Assembly: GCF_020151015.1 (NCBI RefSeq) | Contig: NZ_CP083746.1 | Coordinates: 3,501,001 to 3,565,000, forward strand | Direction: 5' to 3' | Origin: Pseudomonas sp. p1(2021b) | GTDB taxonomy: Bacteria > Pseudomonadota > Gammaproteobacteria > Pseudomonadales > Pseudomonadaceae | DNA: 64,000 nt | In this document: piece by piece, positions 1 to 10,869 of the stretch | How the letters are laid out: every line of letters starts with the position of its first letter | Position numbering within the stretch: position 1 is the first letter of the stretch | The notes under the pieces: generated by a model | Seen by the model: the letters and a program-made list of their open reading frames with translations, nothing else | What the model was told of the DNA's origin: nothing | Databases searched by the model: none | Translations under genes and position numbers: made by a program

Positions 1-176
1 CGGTCGATCCACTGCAGCTGGTAGTCCTCGCGAAACCGCTCGAGCTCGGCCAGCTTGGCCTGGGCCAGGGCCACCTGCTGCTGGAAATGCCCGAGGCGCT
101 GGGCGGCCTTGCGCTCGGCCTCCTCGGCCATGTCCACCACCGGCGCCAGGCGCGCAGCTCGACTGGGCAGCCCCAT
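1..176 (-). CDS. fliJ: Flagellar export protein FliJ (3' part outside window)
   Basis: The first 58 codons are visible; the gene runs off the left edge. FliJ is the small coiled-coil stalk and chaperone-escort protein of the flagellar type III export ATPase and works with FliH and FliI at the base of the basal body. The visible part begins MGLPSRAARLAPVVDM and continues as an Ala/Glu/Gln-rich helix, as expected of the family. The ATG lies 6 nt after the fliI stop, so it is the last visible gene of a fliE-fliF-fliG-fliH-fliI-fliJ transcription unit. The assignment rests on position plus the helical start; the C terminus cannot be checked. Confidence 0.85.
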   Translation of the reverse strand, partial: MGLPSRAARLAPVVDMAEEAERKAAQRLGHFQQQVALAQAKLAELERFREDYQLQWID

Positions 177-182
177 GACCTA

Positions 183-1541
183 TCAGCCTCCCACCGGCGC
201 TGCGAAGATTCCGTGAAGCTGCTCGCGGCTCTGTGTCATGCCGACATTCTCCTGCAACCCCTGGCGCAGGAAGCCCACCAAGCGCGACTGCAAGGCGATG
301 GCCTGGTCGGTTTCCGGGTCGCCGCCAGCGACATAGGCACCCACGCTGATCAGGTCGCGGCTTTGCGACAGGCGCGACCACAGCTGCTTGAACTTCTGCG
401 CCTCGCGCAGGTGCTCGGCATCGACCACCTGGGGCATGACCCGGCTGATCGACGCTTCGATATCGATGGCCGGATAATGCCCCTCCTCCGCCAGCCGCCG
501 GGACAGCACGAAATGGCCGTCGAGCACGCCCCGCGCCGAGTCGGCGATGGGGTCCTGCTGGTCGTCACCTTCGGACAACACGGTATAGAACGCGGTGATC
601 GAACCACCGCCGGGCTCGCCGTTTCCGGCCCGCTCCACCAGCTTGGGCAGCTTGGCGAACACCGACGGCGGGTAGCCACGGGTCGCCGGCGGCTCGCCGA
701 TGGCCAGGGCGATTTCCCGCTGGGCCTGGGCGAAACGGGTCAGCGAGTCCATCAGCAGCAGCACGTTCTTGCCCTTGTCACGGAAGTACTCGGCAATACG
801 TGTGCAGTACATGGCCGCACGCAGGCGCATCAGCGGCGCATCGTCGGCGGGCGACGCCACCACCACCGAGCGCTTGAGCCCCTCTTCGCCGAGAATATGC
901 TCGATGAATTCCTTGACCTCGCGCCCCCGCTCGCCGATCAGCCCGACCACGATGATCTCGGCTTCGGTGAAGCGGGTCATCATGCCCAGCAGGACCGATT
1001 TACCTACGCCGGTACCGGCGAACAGGCCCAGGCGCTGCCCCCGGCCAACCGTGAGCAGGCCGTTGATGCTGCGAATGCCCACGTCCAGCGGCTGGCTGAT
1101 CGGGTCACGGTTGAGCGGGTTGATGATCGGCCCGTCCATCGGCACCCAATCCTCGGCCTTCATCCCGCCCTTGCCGTCCAAGGCGCGGCCGGCACCGTCG
1201 AGCACCCGCCCGAGCATGCTCATGCCCATGGGCAGACGGCCGCCTTCATCCAACGGCACCACCCGGGCGCCCGGCGCGATACCGGCGACACTGCCGACCG
1301 GCATGAGGAAGATCTTCGAGCCGGAGAACCCCATCACCTCAGCCTCGACCTGGACGGGGTGGTGGCTGTCGTCGTTGATCACCAGGCAACGCCCGCCCAC
1401 GGCAGTGCGCAGGCCCTCGGCCTCCAGGGTCAGGCCAACCATGCGCAGCAGGCGGCCCTCCACGATCGGCTGGCCCGGCAGCTTCACCGCCCCAACATAG
1501 CTGCCCAGACGCTTGGCGAAGCTGGTGCGCTCAAGACGCAT
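183..1541 (-). CDS. fliI: Flagellum-specific export ATPase FliI
   Basis: A 452-residue ATPase that energises unfolding and export of flagellar subunits at the cytoplasmic face of the export gate. The Walker A motif AGTGVGKS lies at about residues 175-182, followed by an F1-beta-like core ([33 protein letters not shown]). The start was set at the ATG reading [13 protein letters not shown]; an open frame extends further upstream but only through fliH sequence in another frame. The start overlaps the end of fliH by 11 nt, implying translational coupling. Length and motifs are those of normal FliI, with no sign of damage. Confidence 0.97.
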   Translation of the reverse strand: MRLERTSFAKRLGSYVGAVKLPGQPIVEGRLLRMVGLTLEAEGLRTAVGGRCLVINDDSHHPVQVEAEVMGFSGSKIFLMPVGSVAGIAPGARVVPLDEGGRLPMGMSMLGRVLDGAGRALDGKGGMKAEDWVPMDGPIINPLNRDPISQPLDVGIRSINGLLTVGRGQRLGLFAGTGVGKSVLLGMMTRFTEAEIIVVGLIGERGREVKEFIEHILGEEGLKRSVVVASPADDAPLMRLRAAMYCTRIAEYFRDKGKNVLLLMDSLTRFAQAQREIALAIGEPPATRGYPPSVFAKLPKLVERAGNGEPGGGSITAFYTVLSEGDDQQDPIADSARGVLDGHFVLSRRLAEEGHYPAIDIEASISRVMPQVVDAEHLREAQKFKQLWSRLSQSRDLISVGAYVAGGDPETDQAIALQSRLVGFLRQGLQENVGMTQSREQLHGIFAAPVGG

Positions 1542-2307
1542 CGCCGTGCTCCAGGTCCAGGTCCACCGAGAGGTCCGGCGCCGCCGGGTGCAGGCCTTGC
1601 TCGTGCAACTGGTCGAACAACTGCGCCAGGGCTTTTTCGGTGCGGGTCTCCATGGTCGCGTCGATGCGGCTGTGCAACGTCTCGATACGGCAGCCCCCGG
1701 GTAGCAAGGCCTCATCCTCGAGCAGCTTCCAACGCCCCTCGTGGCGCTCGCGCAGGGCCTTGACCTGCTCGAAATCCTGGGGGTTGAGGTGGATACGGAT
1801 GTTCTCGGCACCCATCGGCAGCAGTTTGAGCGCCTCGCGCAGCACGTGGGTGATCTGGCTCGAGTCGCTGTGCAGCTCGCGGCCGATCACCTGACGCACC
1901 ATGTGCGCCACCAGGTGCACCAGGCCTTTTTCGATCTGTTCGTCCTGCTCGGCGATTGGCTCGAGCAGGTGGCCCATCAAGCGCTCCAGGCTACCCAGCT
2001 TGGCTGCCAGGGCCGCTTCGGCCTCCTGCCGCACCTTCAGCTGGGTGCTGTGAAAGCCCTCGCGCTCGCCGGTGGCGAAGCCTTCGTTGTAGGCCTCCTG
2101 GCGAATGGCCTCGAGCTCCTCGAGGGTCAGCGGCTGGACTTCTTCCAGCGGCACTTCCTCGACTTCCTCCTCGACGACCTCCGGCTCAGGTTCCGGCGCA
2201 GGCTCAGGTTCCGGCTCCGGGTCGAAGCTGGGCAGCGGCCAGACGTCGACACCCTCGAGGTCGCGGGCGCGGATCAGGTCGCTGGGGTGGGATTCTTTGG
2301 TGGGCAT
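1531..2307 (-). CDS. fliH: Flagellar assembly protein FliH
   Basis: A 258-residue FliH, the homodimeric stator that binds and restrains the FliI ATPase and docks it to the C ring. The N-terminal third is a Pro/Glu-rich acidic linker with repeated 'EPEPEP' character at about residues 30-60, followed by the long helical and globular C-terminal domain ([16 protein letters not shown]). The ATG at 2307 ([16 protein letters not shown]) was chosen; an upstream in-frame TTG at 2334 would add nine residues but reaches into the neighbouring REP region. It overlaps fliI by 11 nt. A REP pair lies between it and fliG, an unusual place to interrupt this otherwise tightly packed operon. Confidence 0.93.
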   Translation of the reverse strand: MPTKESHPSDLIRARDLEGVDVWPLPSFDPEPEPEPAPEPEPEVVEEEVEEVPLEEVQPLTLEELEAIRQEAYNEGFATGEREGFHSTQLKVRQEAEAALAAKLGSLERLMGHLLEPIAEQDEQIEKGLVHLVAHMVRQVIGRELHSDSSQITHVLREALKLLPMGAENIRIHLNPQDFEQVKALRERHEGRWKLLEDEALLPGGCRIETLHSRIDATMETRTEKALAQLFDQLHEQGLHPAAPDLSVDLDLEHGDAS

Positions 2308-2344
2308 GTTCTTCAGGTACTCATCAACGAGCAACGCAATCTTG

Positions 2345-2461
2345 TGTAGGAGCGGCCTCGTGCCGCGAAAGGGCTGCGAAGCAGCCCCGGCAATCTATGC
2401 GAAAACGTTGAAATCCAGGGGCTGCTGCGCAGCCCTTTCGCGGCACGAGGCCGCTCCTACA
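2345..2461. repeat. Inverted REP pair between fliG and fliH
   Basis: Two REP units face each other: one starts TGTAGGAGCGGCCTCGTGCC and its reverse complement closes the element, separated by a short spacer. The sequence can fold into a long stem. It interrupts the fliG-fliH junction of a single transcription unit, so it may modulate mRNA decay there. It belongs to the same family as 16216-16332 and 47539-47583. Confidence 0.85.
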
Positions 2462-2474
2462 GGGGCTGGCTGGA

Positions 2475-3494
2475 TCAGATCATTTCCTCGGCGCCCTTGC
2501 CGCCGAGCACGATTTCGCCCGCCTCGGCCATGCGCCGTGCGATGGTGAGGATTTCCTTCTGCGCCGCCTCGACATCGCTGACCCGCACCGGGCCTTTGGC
2601 CTCCAGGTCGTCGCGCAGCAGCTCCGAGGCCCGCTTGGACATGTTGCGGAAGATCTTGTCCTTGACCTTCTCGTCGGCCCCCTTGAGCGAAACCACCAGC
2701 ACATCGGAGGACACCTCGCGCAACAGCGCCTGGATACCACGGTCGTCCACGTCGGCCAGGTTGTTGAAGACGAACATCAAGTCTTCGATCTGCTCGGACA
2801 GGTCGCCATCGATCTCGCGGATCGAGTCCATCAGCTGGCCTTCCACCGAACTGTCCAGGAAGTTCATGATGTCGGCTGCGCGCTTGATGCCGCCCAAGGT
2901 GGTACGCGCGGCGTTGGAGTTGCCGGAGAACTGTTTCTCGAGGATCTGGTTGAGCTCCTTGAGCGCCGCCGGCTGCACGGTGTTGAGCGACGACACGCGC
3001 AGGATGATGTCCAGGCGCACCTTGTGGTCGAAGTTGCTCAGCACCTCGCCGGCCTGGTCAGGGTCCAGGTAGGCGACCACGATCGCCTGGATCTGCGGGT
3101 GCTCGTAGCGGATGACATCGGCCACGGCACGCGGCTCCATCCACTTGAGGCTGTCCAGGCCGCTGGTGTTGCCGCCGAGCAGGATGCGGTCGATCAGGCC
3201 ATTGGCCTTGTCTTCGCCCAAGGCCTGGTTGAGCATCTTGCGGATATAGCCGTCCGAGCCCACGCCCAGGCTGGTCTGGTCGCCGACGATCTCGACGAAC
3301 TCGCTCATCACCTGCTCGACCTGCTCGCGGTGCACGTTGCCCATCTGCGCCATGGCCACGCCGACCCGCTGCACTTCCTTGGGCCCCATGTGGCGCAGCA
3401 CCTGGGCGGCGTCGGTCTCGCCCAGGGACAGCAGGAGGATCGCCGCCTTGTCGACGCGGCTCAGCTTGGCGGTAACGGCTCGGTTGTCACTCAT
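2475..3494 (-). CDS. fliG: Flagellar motor switch protein FliG
   Basis: A 339-residue rotor protein of the C ring. It bridges FliF to FliM/FliN, and its C-terminal charged helix contacts the stator to generate torque. The N-terminal domain (KLSRVDKAAILLLSLGE), the middle EHPQ segment (IRYEHPQIQAIVVAYLD) and a C-terminal domain with the conserved DDLEAKGPVRVSDVE stretch are all visible, and the protein ends in GAEEMI as is common in Pseudomonas. It overlaps the end of fliF by 8 nt, so the two are probably translationally coupled. No anomalies. Confidence 0.98.
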   Translation of the reverse strand: MSDNRAVTAKLSRVDKAAILLLSLGETDAAQVLRHMGPKEVQRVGVAMAQMGNVHREQVEQVMSEFVEIVGDQTSLGVGSDGYIRKMLNQALGEDKANGLIDRILLGGNTSGLDSLKWMEPRAVADVIRYEHPQIQAIVVAYLDPDQAGEVLSNFDHKVRLDIILRVSSLNTVQPAALKELNQILEKQFSGNSNAARTTLGGIKRAADIMNFLDSSVEGQLMDSIREIDGDLSEQIEDLMFVFNNLADVDDRGIQALLREVSSDVLVVSLKGADEKVKDKIFRNMSKRASELLRDDLEAKGPVRVSDVEAAQKEILTIARRMAEAGEIVLGGKGAEEMI

Positions 3495-5268
3495 CGGCGT
3501 TGATCCACTCTTTCACGACCTGCGCCACGCGGCCCGGGTCTTCGGCCACCAGGCCCTTGATTGCGTTGAGCTGTGCTTCGTAGCCCTCGCTGGGGCTAGG
3601 CAACAGAATGCTTTGCGGGCCACCGAGGGTGACGCGGTCGTTGGCCAGTTCGCCATCCAGACCGATCATCCCGCCCAGCTCCATGTCGCTGTCGGTGGCG
3701 GCGGCCTGCTTGCCACCGCCGGTGATATTGTTGAGCACAGGGCGCAGCACGCCGAACACCAGCACCAGGATGAACACCACGCCCAGCACCTGCTTGACGA
3801 TGTCCCAGAACCACGGCTGCGAATAGAACGGAATGTCGGCCAGCTCCACGCCGCGGTCGGCGGAGAACGGCACGTTGACCACGGTCACGCTGTCGCCGCG
3901 GCTGGCATCGAAGCCCACCGCGTCTTGTACCAGGCGGGTGAAACGTGCCAGGTCTTCGGCGCCCCAGGGCGCACGGGTGGTCTCGCCGGTGGCGGCATCG
4001 ACCTTGACCTGGTCGTCCACCACCACCGCTACCGACAGGCGGGTCAGGCGACCCTGCTGCTGGCGGGTATGGCTGATGGAGCGGTCCAGCTCGAAGTTCT
4101 TGGTGGTCTGCTGACGCTTGTCGGCCGGGTACGGCGCGAGCATCGGCTGGCCGGTGGCCGGGTCCATGATCTGCTGGCCGTTGGCATCGACCAGCGGTTG
4201 CCCGGGCTGGATCGCCCCTGCGGGCGGTGCAGCGGCCGTGGCGTTTTCAGGGGCTGCGGCACCGGCCGGCGGCTGGTTGCTCAAGGCACCCGGTACGCCT
4301 TGCGGCGGCTGGCTGCTGGTGCGCTGCTCGTTCACCGACTGCTCGCTGCGCAGGGCCGGCTGGTCAGGGTTGAACTGCTCGGAGGTGGATTCCACCGCGC
4401 TGAAGTCGACGTCGGCGGACACCTCGGCCTTGTAGCGGTCGTTGCCCAGCACCGGCTGCAGGATGTTGTGCACGCGCTGGGTCAGCAGGCCTTCCATGCG
4501 GCGGCTGTAGTCGAACTGCTTGCCGGCCATGGTCAGGGCGGTGTCCTGCAATTGGTCGGACAGCAGGTTGCCCTTCTGGTCGACCACGGTGACCTGGGAC
4601 TTGTCCAGCTCCGGCACGCTGGTGGCGACCAGGTTGACGATGGCCATCACCTGCCCGGCTTCCAGGGCCCGGCCCGGGTACAGCTCGACCAGTACCGATG
4701 CACTGGGTTTGCGCTCGTCGCGCACGAACACCGAGCTCTTGGGGATCGCCAGGTGCACGCGGGCGGCCTTGACGTTGTTCAGGCTGGAGACGGTACGCGC
4801 CAGTTCGCCTTCCAGGCCCCGGCGGTAACGGGTGGCCTCCATGAACTGGCTGGTGCCCAGGCCCTGCTCCTTGTCGAGGATCTCGAAGCCGATGTTGCCA
4901 TCACTGGGCGCTACGCCTGCAGCGGCGAGCTTCAAGCGTGCGCGGGACAGGTCGTCGGCCTTGACCAGCAAGGCGCCGGAGTTGGGCTCCACGCGGTAGC
5001 CGATGTCGGCCGAGGCCAGGGTGTCCATGACCTGCTTGGCATCCATGCCTGCCAGGCTGCCGTACAGCGGCCGGTAGTCCGGCTGCTGCGACCAGAGCAC
5101 CACGGCAAAGCCGATCGCCACGCTGGCGGCCAACCCGACCAACAGGCCGACCTGACGCAGCATGGGCATCTGCGAGATGTTTTCCAGGAACGCCATGCCG
5201 AACAGCGGCGGCTTGGCCGCTGGCGGACCGCTCTTGGCGGGGGCGTTATCGACGACTGCTTCGGCCAT
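3487..5268 (-). CDS. fliF: Flagellar MS-ring protein FliF
   Basis: A 593-residue inner-membrane protein that forms the MS ring, the first structure of the basal body. It shows two membrane segments, about residues 40-60 (LLVGLAASVAIGFAVVLW) and 488-508 (VLGVVFILVLVFGVL), enclosing a large periplasmic domain with secretin-like ring-building motifs and a Pro/Ala/Gln-rich loop. The cytoplasmic C tail (about 80 residues, ending VVKEWINADE) is the FliG-binding segment. The gene lies 14 nt after fliE and overlaps fliG. Length is normal for Pseudomonas. Confidence 0.97.
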   Translation of the reverse strand: MAEAVVDNAPAKSGPPAAKPPLFGMAFLENISQMPMLRQVGLLVGLAASVAIGFAVVLWSQQPDYRPLYGSLAGMDAKQVMDTLASADIGYRVEPNSGALLVKADDLSRARLKLAAAGVAPSDGNIGFEILDKEQGLGTSQFMEATRYRRGLEGELARTVSSLNNVKAARVHLAIPKSSVFVRDERKPSASVLVELYPGRALEAGQVMAIVNLVATSVPELDKSQVTVVDQKGNLLSDQLQDTALTMAGKQFDYSRRMEGLLTQRVHNILQPVLGNDRYKAEVSADVDFSAVESTSEQFNPDQPALRSEQSVNEQRTSSQPPQGVPGALSNQPPAGAAAPENATAAAPPAGAIQPGQPLVDANGQQIMDPATGQPMLAPYPADKRQQTTKNFELDRSISHTRQQQGRLTRLSVAVVVDDQVKVDAATGETTRAPWGAEDLARFTRLVQDAVGFDASRGDSVTVVNVPFSADRGVELADIPFYSQPWFWDIVKQVLGVVFILVLVFGVLRPVLNNITGGGKQAAATDSDMELGGMIGLDGELANDRVTLGGPQSILLPSPSEGYEAQLNAIKGLVAEDPGRVAQVVKEWINADE

Positions 5269-5282
5269 GACCTACCCTGCCC

Positions 5283-5615
5283 TCAAACCGGCATCTGCAT
5301 GATGTCCTGGTACGCCTGGACCAGTTTGTTACGCACCTGGGTCAGGGCCTGGAACGATACGGAGGCTTTCTGCGAAGCGATCATCACGTCGGTCAGGTCG
5401 ACACCGCTCTTGCCAATCTCGAAGGCGTTGGCCAGCTGAGTGGAGGCTTGCTGAGTCTCGTGCACCTTGCCAATGGCCTGGCCGAGCATGTCGGCGAAGC
5501 TGCTCTGGCCCGGGGCCAGCTCAGGCGCAGCCGCGACCTTGGGCTGGGACATGGCTTCGGCCTGCATGGCCCGCATGTCCAGCATCAGACGATTGAATTC
5601 AACACCTTGGGTCAT
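5283..5615 (-). CDS. fliE: Flagellar hook-basal body complex protein FliE
   Basis: A 110-residue protein connecting the MS ring to the rod; it is exported by the flagellar type III system. The C-terminal part ([24 protein letters not shown], shown here only to its ends) is the family hallmark: [15 protein letters not shown]. The ATG at 5615 was chosen because it has a good GGAGAGAAG ribosome site and because the sigma-54 promoter at 5678-5692 lies within the longer upstream open frame. It is the first gene of the fliEFGHIJ unit. Confidence 0.95.
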   Translation of the reverse strand: MTQGVEFNRLMLDMRAMQAEAMSQPKVAAAPELAPGQSSFADMLGQAIGKVHETQQASTQLANAFEIGKSGVDLTDVMIASQKASVSFQALTQVRNKLVQAYQDIMQMPV

Positions 5616-5677
5616 GGATCTCTTCTCTCCGGCGGCCGCATTTTTTTGACGCTCATGCAGCGAATGGGCTGGAACTA

Positions 5678-5692
5678 GCAACAAGAGTGCCA
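5678..5692 (-). promoter_or_regulatory. Sigma-54 promoter of fliEFGHIJ
   Basis: On the minus strand the sequence reads TGGCAC-N5-TTGC, a perfect -24/-12 element with GG and GC 12 nt apart. It lies 63 nt upstream of the fliE start. In Pseudomonas flagellar hierarchies this operon depends on RpoN and FleQ. Confidence 0.9.
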
Positions 5693-5720
5693 GCCCCGCA
5701 CGCAGCCCGTTAAACACTCG

Positions 5721-7081
<1,361 letters not shown>

Positions 7082-7082
<1 letters not shown>

Positions 7083-8299
7083 TACACGACCTCCCGTGGC
7101 CGACCATCGATCAACGGCAACACTACTTGCACGCAAGTGCCGCGCCCGACCTTGGAGCGAATGCCCAGGTTGCCCTGGTGCGCACGTACCACAGCCTTGA
7201 CCACTGCCAGGCCCAAGCCAGTGCCGGTGGTCTTTGTGGTAAGGAAGGGTTCACCCAGGCGAGCCAGCAGGTCAGCATCGATGCCGCAGCCGGCATCGCT
7301 GATGCACAGGTGCAAGGCCTGCTCGCGGCGATACAGGTGGACCTTGAGGCGCGCCGGGCCCTGGCTGGCCTGTAGCGCATTCTCGATCAGGTTGAGCAAG
7401 GCACCGACCAAGGTGTCGCGGTTGCACAACAATTCACCCAGGTGGCTGTCGCATTGCCAGCGTACCGCATGCCCCTGGACATGGGGTTGGGCGGCCTGCT
7501 GCAAAGCCTGGAACAACGCCTTGGGGCTGATGCGATCGCCCAGCGGCAACTCGCCACGGGCAAACACCAGCATGTCACGGACCTGGTGCTCCAGCTCGTG
7601 CAAGCGCTCCTTGAGGTTGCCGGCAAAACGCTGGCGGGTTTCCCGCGGCAGGTCTTTCTCTTCATCAGCCAAGTGGCTGGCATAGAGCATCGCCGCCGAC
7701 AATGGCGTGCGAATCTGATGAGCCAGGGAAGCGACCATGCGCCCCAAGGACGACAAGCGCTCATGACGCGCCAATTGGTCTTGCAGGCGACGGGTTTCAG
7801 TCAGGTCGTTGAGCAGCACCAGCTGCCCGGGCTCGGCGTCCAGAGAACGGGTGGCGATGGACAGGCGTCGACCGTCGCGCAGGGAGATTTCGTGGCCGTC
7901 GTCCTTGCGCGGCGCGAAGCTGCGCGCGATCACCTGGCGCCACAGCTGGCCCACCAGGGGCTCGCCCAGCAGTTCGCAGGCGGCGGGGTTGGCCTCGCGC
8001 ACGTAGCCCTGGGCATCGATCACGATCACCCCACCGGGGAGCAGGTCGAGCAGGTTCTGCAGCCGGGTGGCCAGGCGCTCCTTCTCGTCCAGCTCGGCCA
8101 TGCGCTGGGCACTGACCACCGCCAGCTCGCCCTTGAGTTCGCTGACCCGCGCTTCGAGCAGGCTGTAGGACTCGTTGAGCTGGCTGGACACCTGGCTGAA
8201 CAGGGCGAACGCCTGCTCCAAGCCCTGGCGGCTGGCCTGCTCGACCGGGCTGCGCCCGTGCGATTCGGAGGTTCGGGAGATGTGGGCGGCCTGGGGCAT
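7082..8299 (-). CDS. fleS: Flagellar sensor histidine kinase FleS
   Basis: A 405-residue kinase. It has an N-terminal coiled region, a PAS-like sensor at about residues 70-170, a HisKA domain with the phosphorylated His in LAHQIRTPLS, and a HATPase domain with N box (NLIENALQAS), G1 box (DAGCGID) and G2 box (TGLGLAV). No membrane segment or signal peptide is visible, so it should be cytoplasmic, as known for FleS. It phosphorylates FleR. It is preceded by a sigma-54 site at 8355-8369, in keeping with FleQ control of fleSR. Confidence 0.96.
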
Positions 8300-8354
8300 C
8301 GTGCTCTCTCGCGTGGCTGACCGTCATAAAACCGGTATGTTGCCAGCGGTGTAG

Positions 8355-8369
8355 CAATAGGCGTGCCGG
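8355..8369 (-). promoter_or_regulatory. Sigma-54 promoter of fleSR
   Basis: The minus strand reads CGGCACG-N4-TTGC, with GG and GC 12 nt apart, 56 nt upstream of the fleS start. It is close to consensus. FleQ is the expected activator. Confidence 0.85.
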
Positions 8370-8405
8370 GTAGGGATGAGGGCGTGAGATGGGAGGGGGA
8401 CGTGA

Positions 8406-8435
8406 GATCGAGCGCCGCGCGGGCGGCGCTCGATC
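8406..8435. repeat. 13-bp-stem palindrome after fleQ
   Basis: Perfect hairpin: GATCGAGCGCCGC, 4-nt loop, then its exact complement. It lies just 3' of the fleQ stop and could end or stabilise the fleQ transcript, although no T run follows on the minus strand. The same 13-bp stem with a different loop occurs at 56925-56954. Confidence 0.85.
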
Positions 8436-8446
8436 CTACAGGCGCG

Positions 8447-9922
8447 TCAACCTTCCGCCCGATCGTCCCCTTCTCGACGGCTCATGCCGTACTTGCGCAT
8501 CTTCTCCACCAGCGTGGTGCGGCGGATACGCAGGCGCTCGGCGGCCCGCGCGACGATGCCGTTGGCGTCGTCCAATGCCTGCTGGATCAACCCTTGCTCG
8601 AGATTGCCCAGGTAGTCCTTGAGATCCAGCCCTTCAGGCGGCAGCATCGCGTGGCCAGTGAAGTTCGGTGCATGACCATTGATCGCCGCACGCTCCTCGA
8701 GGTCGCTGCGCAGGCTGTCGACCAGTTGCTCGTCCTCGTCGTCGACGTAGCGGAATTTCTTCGGCAGCTCGGAAACGCCGATCACCCCGTACGGGTGCAT
8801 GATCGCCATGCGCTCGACCAGGTTGGCCAGCTCACGCACGTTACCTGGCCAGCCATGGCGGCACAGGGACATGATCGAGGCCGAGTTGAAGCGGATCGAG
8901 CCGCGCTTCTCGTGCTCCATGCGCGAGATCAGCTCGTTCATCAGCAGCGGGATGTCCTCGACCCGCTCACGCAGCGGCGCCATCTCGATGGGGAAGACAT
9001 TCAGGCGGTAGTACAGGTCTTCGCGGAAGGTCCCTTCCTCGATCATGGTCTCGAGGTTCTTGTGGGTCGCCGCGATGATGCGCACATCGATGCTCTGGGT
9101 CTTGTTGCTACCCACCCGCTCGAAGGTGCGCTCTTGCAATACGCGCAGCAGCTTGACCTGCATCGGCAACGGCATGTCGCCGATCTCGTCGAGGAACAGG
9201 GTACCGCCGTTGGCCAGCTCGAAACGGCCGGCCCGGCTGGTGATCGCCCCGGTGAAGGCGCCCTTCTCGTGGCCGAACAGCTCGCTCTCGAGCAACTCGG
9301 CCGGGATCGCCCCACAGTTGACCGGCACGAACGGCGCCTCGCGGCGCTTGGAATGGTAGTGCAGGTTGCGCGCGACCACTTCCTTGCCGGTACCGGACTC
9401 GCCGAGGATCAGCACGCTGGCATCGGTGTCCGCCACCTGCTGCATCATCTGCCGCACATGCTGGATGGCCCGGCTGGTGCCCACCAGGCTGCGGAACAAG
9501 TTCGGTTCGCGCTGGCGGCCGCGCTCGCGGGCCTGGTCGTACATCTCGCGGTAGACCTGGGCACGGTGCAGCGAATCGAGCAACTGGCTGTAGCTCGGCG
9601 GCATCTCGAGGTTGAACAGAACGCGACGGCGCAGGTCTTCCGGGAACTCCGCAGAAGAAATTTCACCTAAAAGCAGAACCGGAAGGAACTCATCCCAGGC
9701 TGCCACTGTCTTAAGGAGCCCCAGCACACCGCCTGGAGCATTCACGGTCCCGATCAACACGCACAGCACGTCACGACTCGAAGACAAAGACTCTACCGCC
9801 TGCTGCCAATCTTGGCTGGAGCAGGAGAGGTTTTCTTCGCCTAGAAAATTCAGGACCACCGCCAGATCGCGGCGGCGTTCGCTGTCGTCATCGATCAGGA
9901 GGATCTTGGTTTCACGCCACAT
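8447..9922 (-). CDS. fleQ: Flagellar master regulator FleQ
   Basis: A 491-residue enhancer-binding protein at the top of the flagellar cascade and a c-di-GMP-responsive regulator of biofilm genes. The N-terminal FleQ domain is receiver-like but has no Asp at the phosphorylation position ([11 protein letters not shown]), as known for FleQ. The AAA+ domain has Walker A GESGTGKE and GAFTGA, and the C-terminal HTH is [18 protein letters not shown]. It is separated from fliT by a terminator-like hairpin at 10038-10072, so it is probably transcribed on its own, as expected for a vegetative-promoter master gene. Confidence 0.97.
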   Translation of the reverse strand: MWRETKILLIDDDSERRRDLAVVLNFLGEENLSCSSQDWQQAVESLSSSRDVLCVLIGTVNAPGGVLGLLKTVAAWDEFLPVLLLGEISSAEFPEDLRRRVLFNLEMPPSYSQLLDSLHRAQVYREMYDQARERGRQREPNLFRSLVGTSRAIQHVRQMMQQVADTDASVLILGESGTGKEVVARNLHYHSKRREAPFVPVNCGAIPAELLESELFGHEKGAFTGAITSRAGRFELANGGTLFLDEIGDMPLPMQVKLLRVLQERTFERVGSNKTQSIDVRIIAATHKNLETMIEEGTFREDLYYRLNVFPIEMAPLRERVEDIPLLMNELISRMEHEKRGSIRFNSASIMSLCRHGWPGNVRELANLVERMAIMHPYGVIGVSELPKKFRYVDDEDEQLVDSLRSDLEERAAINGHAPNFTGHAMLPPEGLDLKDYLGNLEQGLIQQALDDANGIVARAAERLRIRRTTLVEKMRKYGMSRREGDDRAEG

Positions 9923-10037
9923 GCGTTAGCAACTTCCCTAGTCATTTCGACGCCCGAGGGCGTGTTCGACATCATTCCGACTGAAATGATTCAGTGCTCG
10001 GACGTCTGAATTTGCGAAAACAGTCACTAGTTAAGTC

Positions 10038-10072
10038 AAAAAACCGCGCACAGTCAAATTAATGGCGCGCGA
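10038..10072 (-). terminator. Rho-independent terminator after fliT
   Basis: On the minus strand a 7-bp CGCGCGC/GTGCGCG stem (one G-T pair) is followed by GTTTTTT. It lies between the fliT stop and fleQ and would isolate fleQ from the fliD-fliS-fliT transcript. Confidence 0.65.
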
Positions 10073-10092
10073 TTCTCTGTACCTGTCCAGCG

Positions 10093-10386
10093 TCAACTGA
10101 ACAGATGGTATACCTTTGCGGCGCTCTTCGCTTGGGTGATCGCAGTCATCTCGTCGACTATCGATTGACGTTCACCACTTGCAATTTCAATTAGTTGGCG
10201 ATAGACGTCGAGCAAGGCCTCGAGTTCCTGCTGCACCGCCCTCTCTTCTCCTACCCCAACTTCCATCAGTTGATTCACCGCGTCCCGGCAGGCCAGGTCC
10301 AGCCCGCCGATCACGGTCCAATCACGGGCCTGCAGAGCTTCGCACAGGGCTTGGCGGGTCGCTTCGATTCGCTGCAGTGCGCTCAT
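10093..10386 (-). CDS. fliT: FliT-like flagellar chaperone
   Basis: A 97-residue, mostly helical protein. In enteric bacteria FliT is the export chaperone of the cap protein FliD and also inhibits FlhDC; the second role does not apply here because Pseudomonas uses FleQ. Sequence identity to enteric FliT is not obvious, so the call rests mainly on size, helical character and position directly after fliD and fliS. Older Pseudomonas annotations use names such as FliS' or FleP for small genes here. The ATG at 10386 is 17 nt after the fliS stop. Confidence 0.75.
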   Translation of the reverse strand: MSALQRIEATRQALCEALQARDWTVIGGLDLACRDAVNQLMEVGVGEERAVQQELEALLDVYRQLIEIASGERQSIVDEMTAITQAKSAAKVYHLFS

Positions 10387-10403
10387 ATCGGTGTCCTCGC
10401 GCC

Positions 10404-10799
10404 TTATTGCTCGGCGCTGGCGATAGCATCCCAGCCGCTCTTGACGGTGATCATCAATTGCGCGACTTCGTCGATGATGGCCAGGTCGCTGTGCAGGTTG
10501 GCCTGGGTCAGGCGGGTGGCCATGTAGGCGTAGAGGCTGTCCAGGCGCTCGAGGTCGTCCGGGTTCTCGGCTTTTTCCTTGTCCAGGCCTTCACGCAGGC
10601 CGCCGATGATGTCGATCGCCTTGCCCAGCATGAGGCCCTTCTGCGCCACGTCGCCCCGGCTGATCGCACCCTTGGCCTGGGCCATGCGATCGAGCGCGCC
10701 CTCCATCAGCATCTGCACCAGGCGGTGCGGCGTGGCTTCGGAAACCTGGGCGTGGGAATTGACCTTCTGGTACTGACGAAGGGCTCTCATCGGGTGCAT
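10404..10799 (-). CDS. fliS: Flagellin export chaperone FliS
   Basis: A 131-residue four-helix chaperone that binds the flagellin C terminus and keeps it export-competent. The family signature is visible: ALRQYQKVNSHAQVSEATPHRLVQMLMEGAL and later LDSLYAYMATRLTQAN; only short parts are quoted as landmarks (RLVQMLMEGAL, YAYMATRL). The ATG at 10799 has a GAGGAACCACC ribosome site; an internal ATG three codons later is the alternative. It lies in the fliD-fliS-fliT unit, 70 nt after fliD. Confidence 0.95.
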   Translation of the reverse strand: MHPMRALRQYQKVNSHAQVSEATPHRLVQMLMEGALDRMAQAKGAISRGDVAQKGLMLGKAIDIIGGLREGLDKEKAENPDDLERLDSLYAYMATRLTQANLHSDLAIIDEVAQLMITVKSGWDAIASAEQ

Positions 10800-10869
10800 G
10801 GTGGTTCCTCATCGAACGGGGCAGCGAACAGGCCGGATACCCAATGGATCGGCCGTTCGCAGGTTTTCT

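Noticed and set aside
87..5439. Very long open frames on the plus strand opposite fliI, fliH, fliG and fliF
   Set aside because: They mirror codon-position GC bias of the real minus-strand genes, have His/Gln/Arg-rich compositions without domains, and lack ribosome sites.
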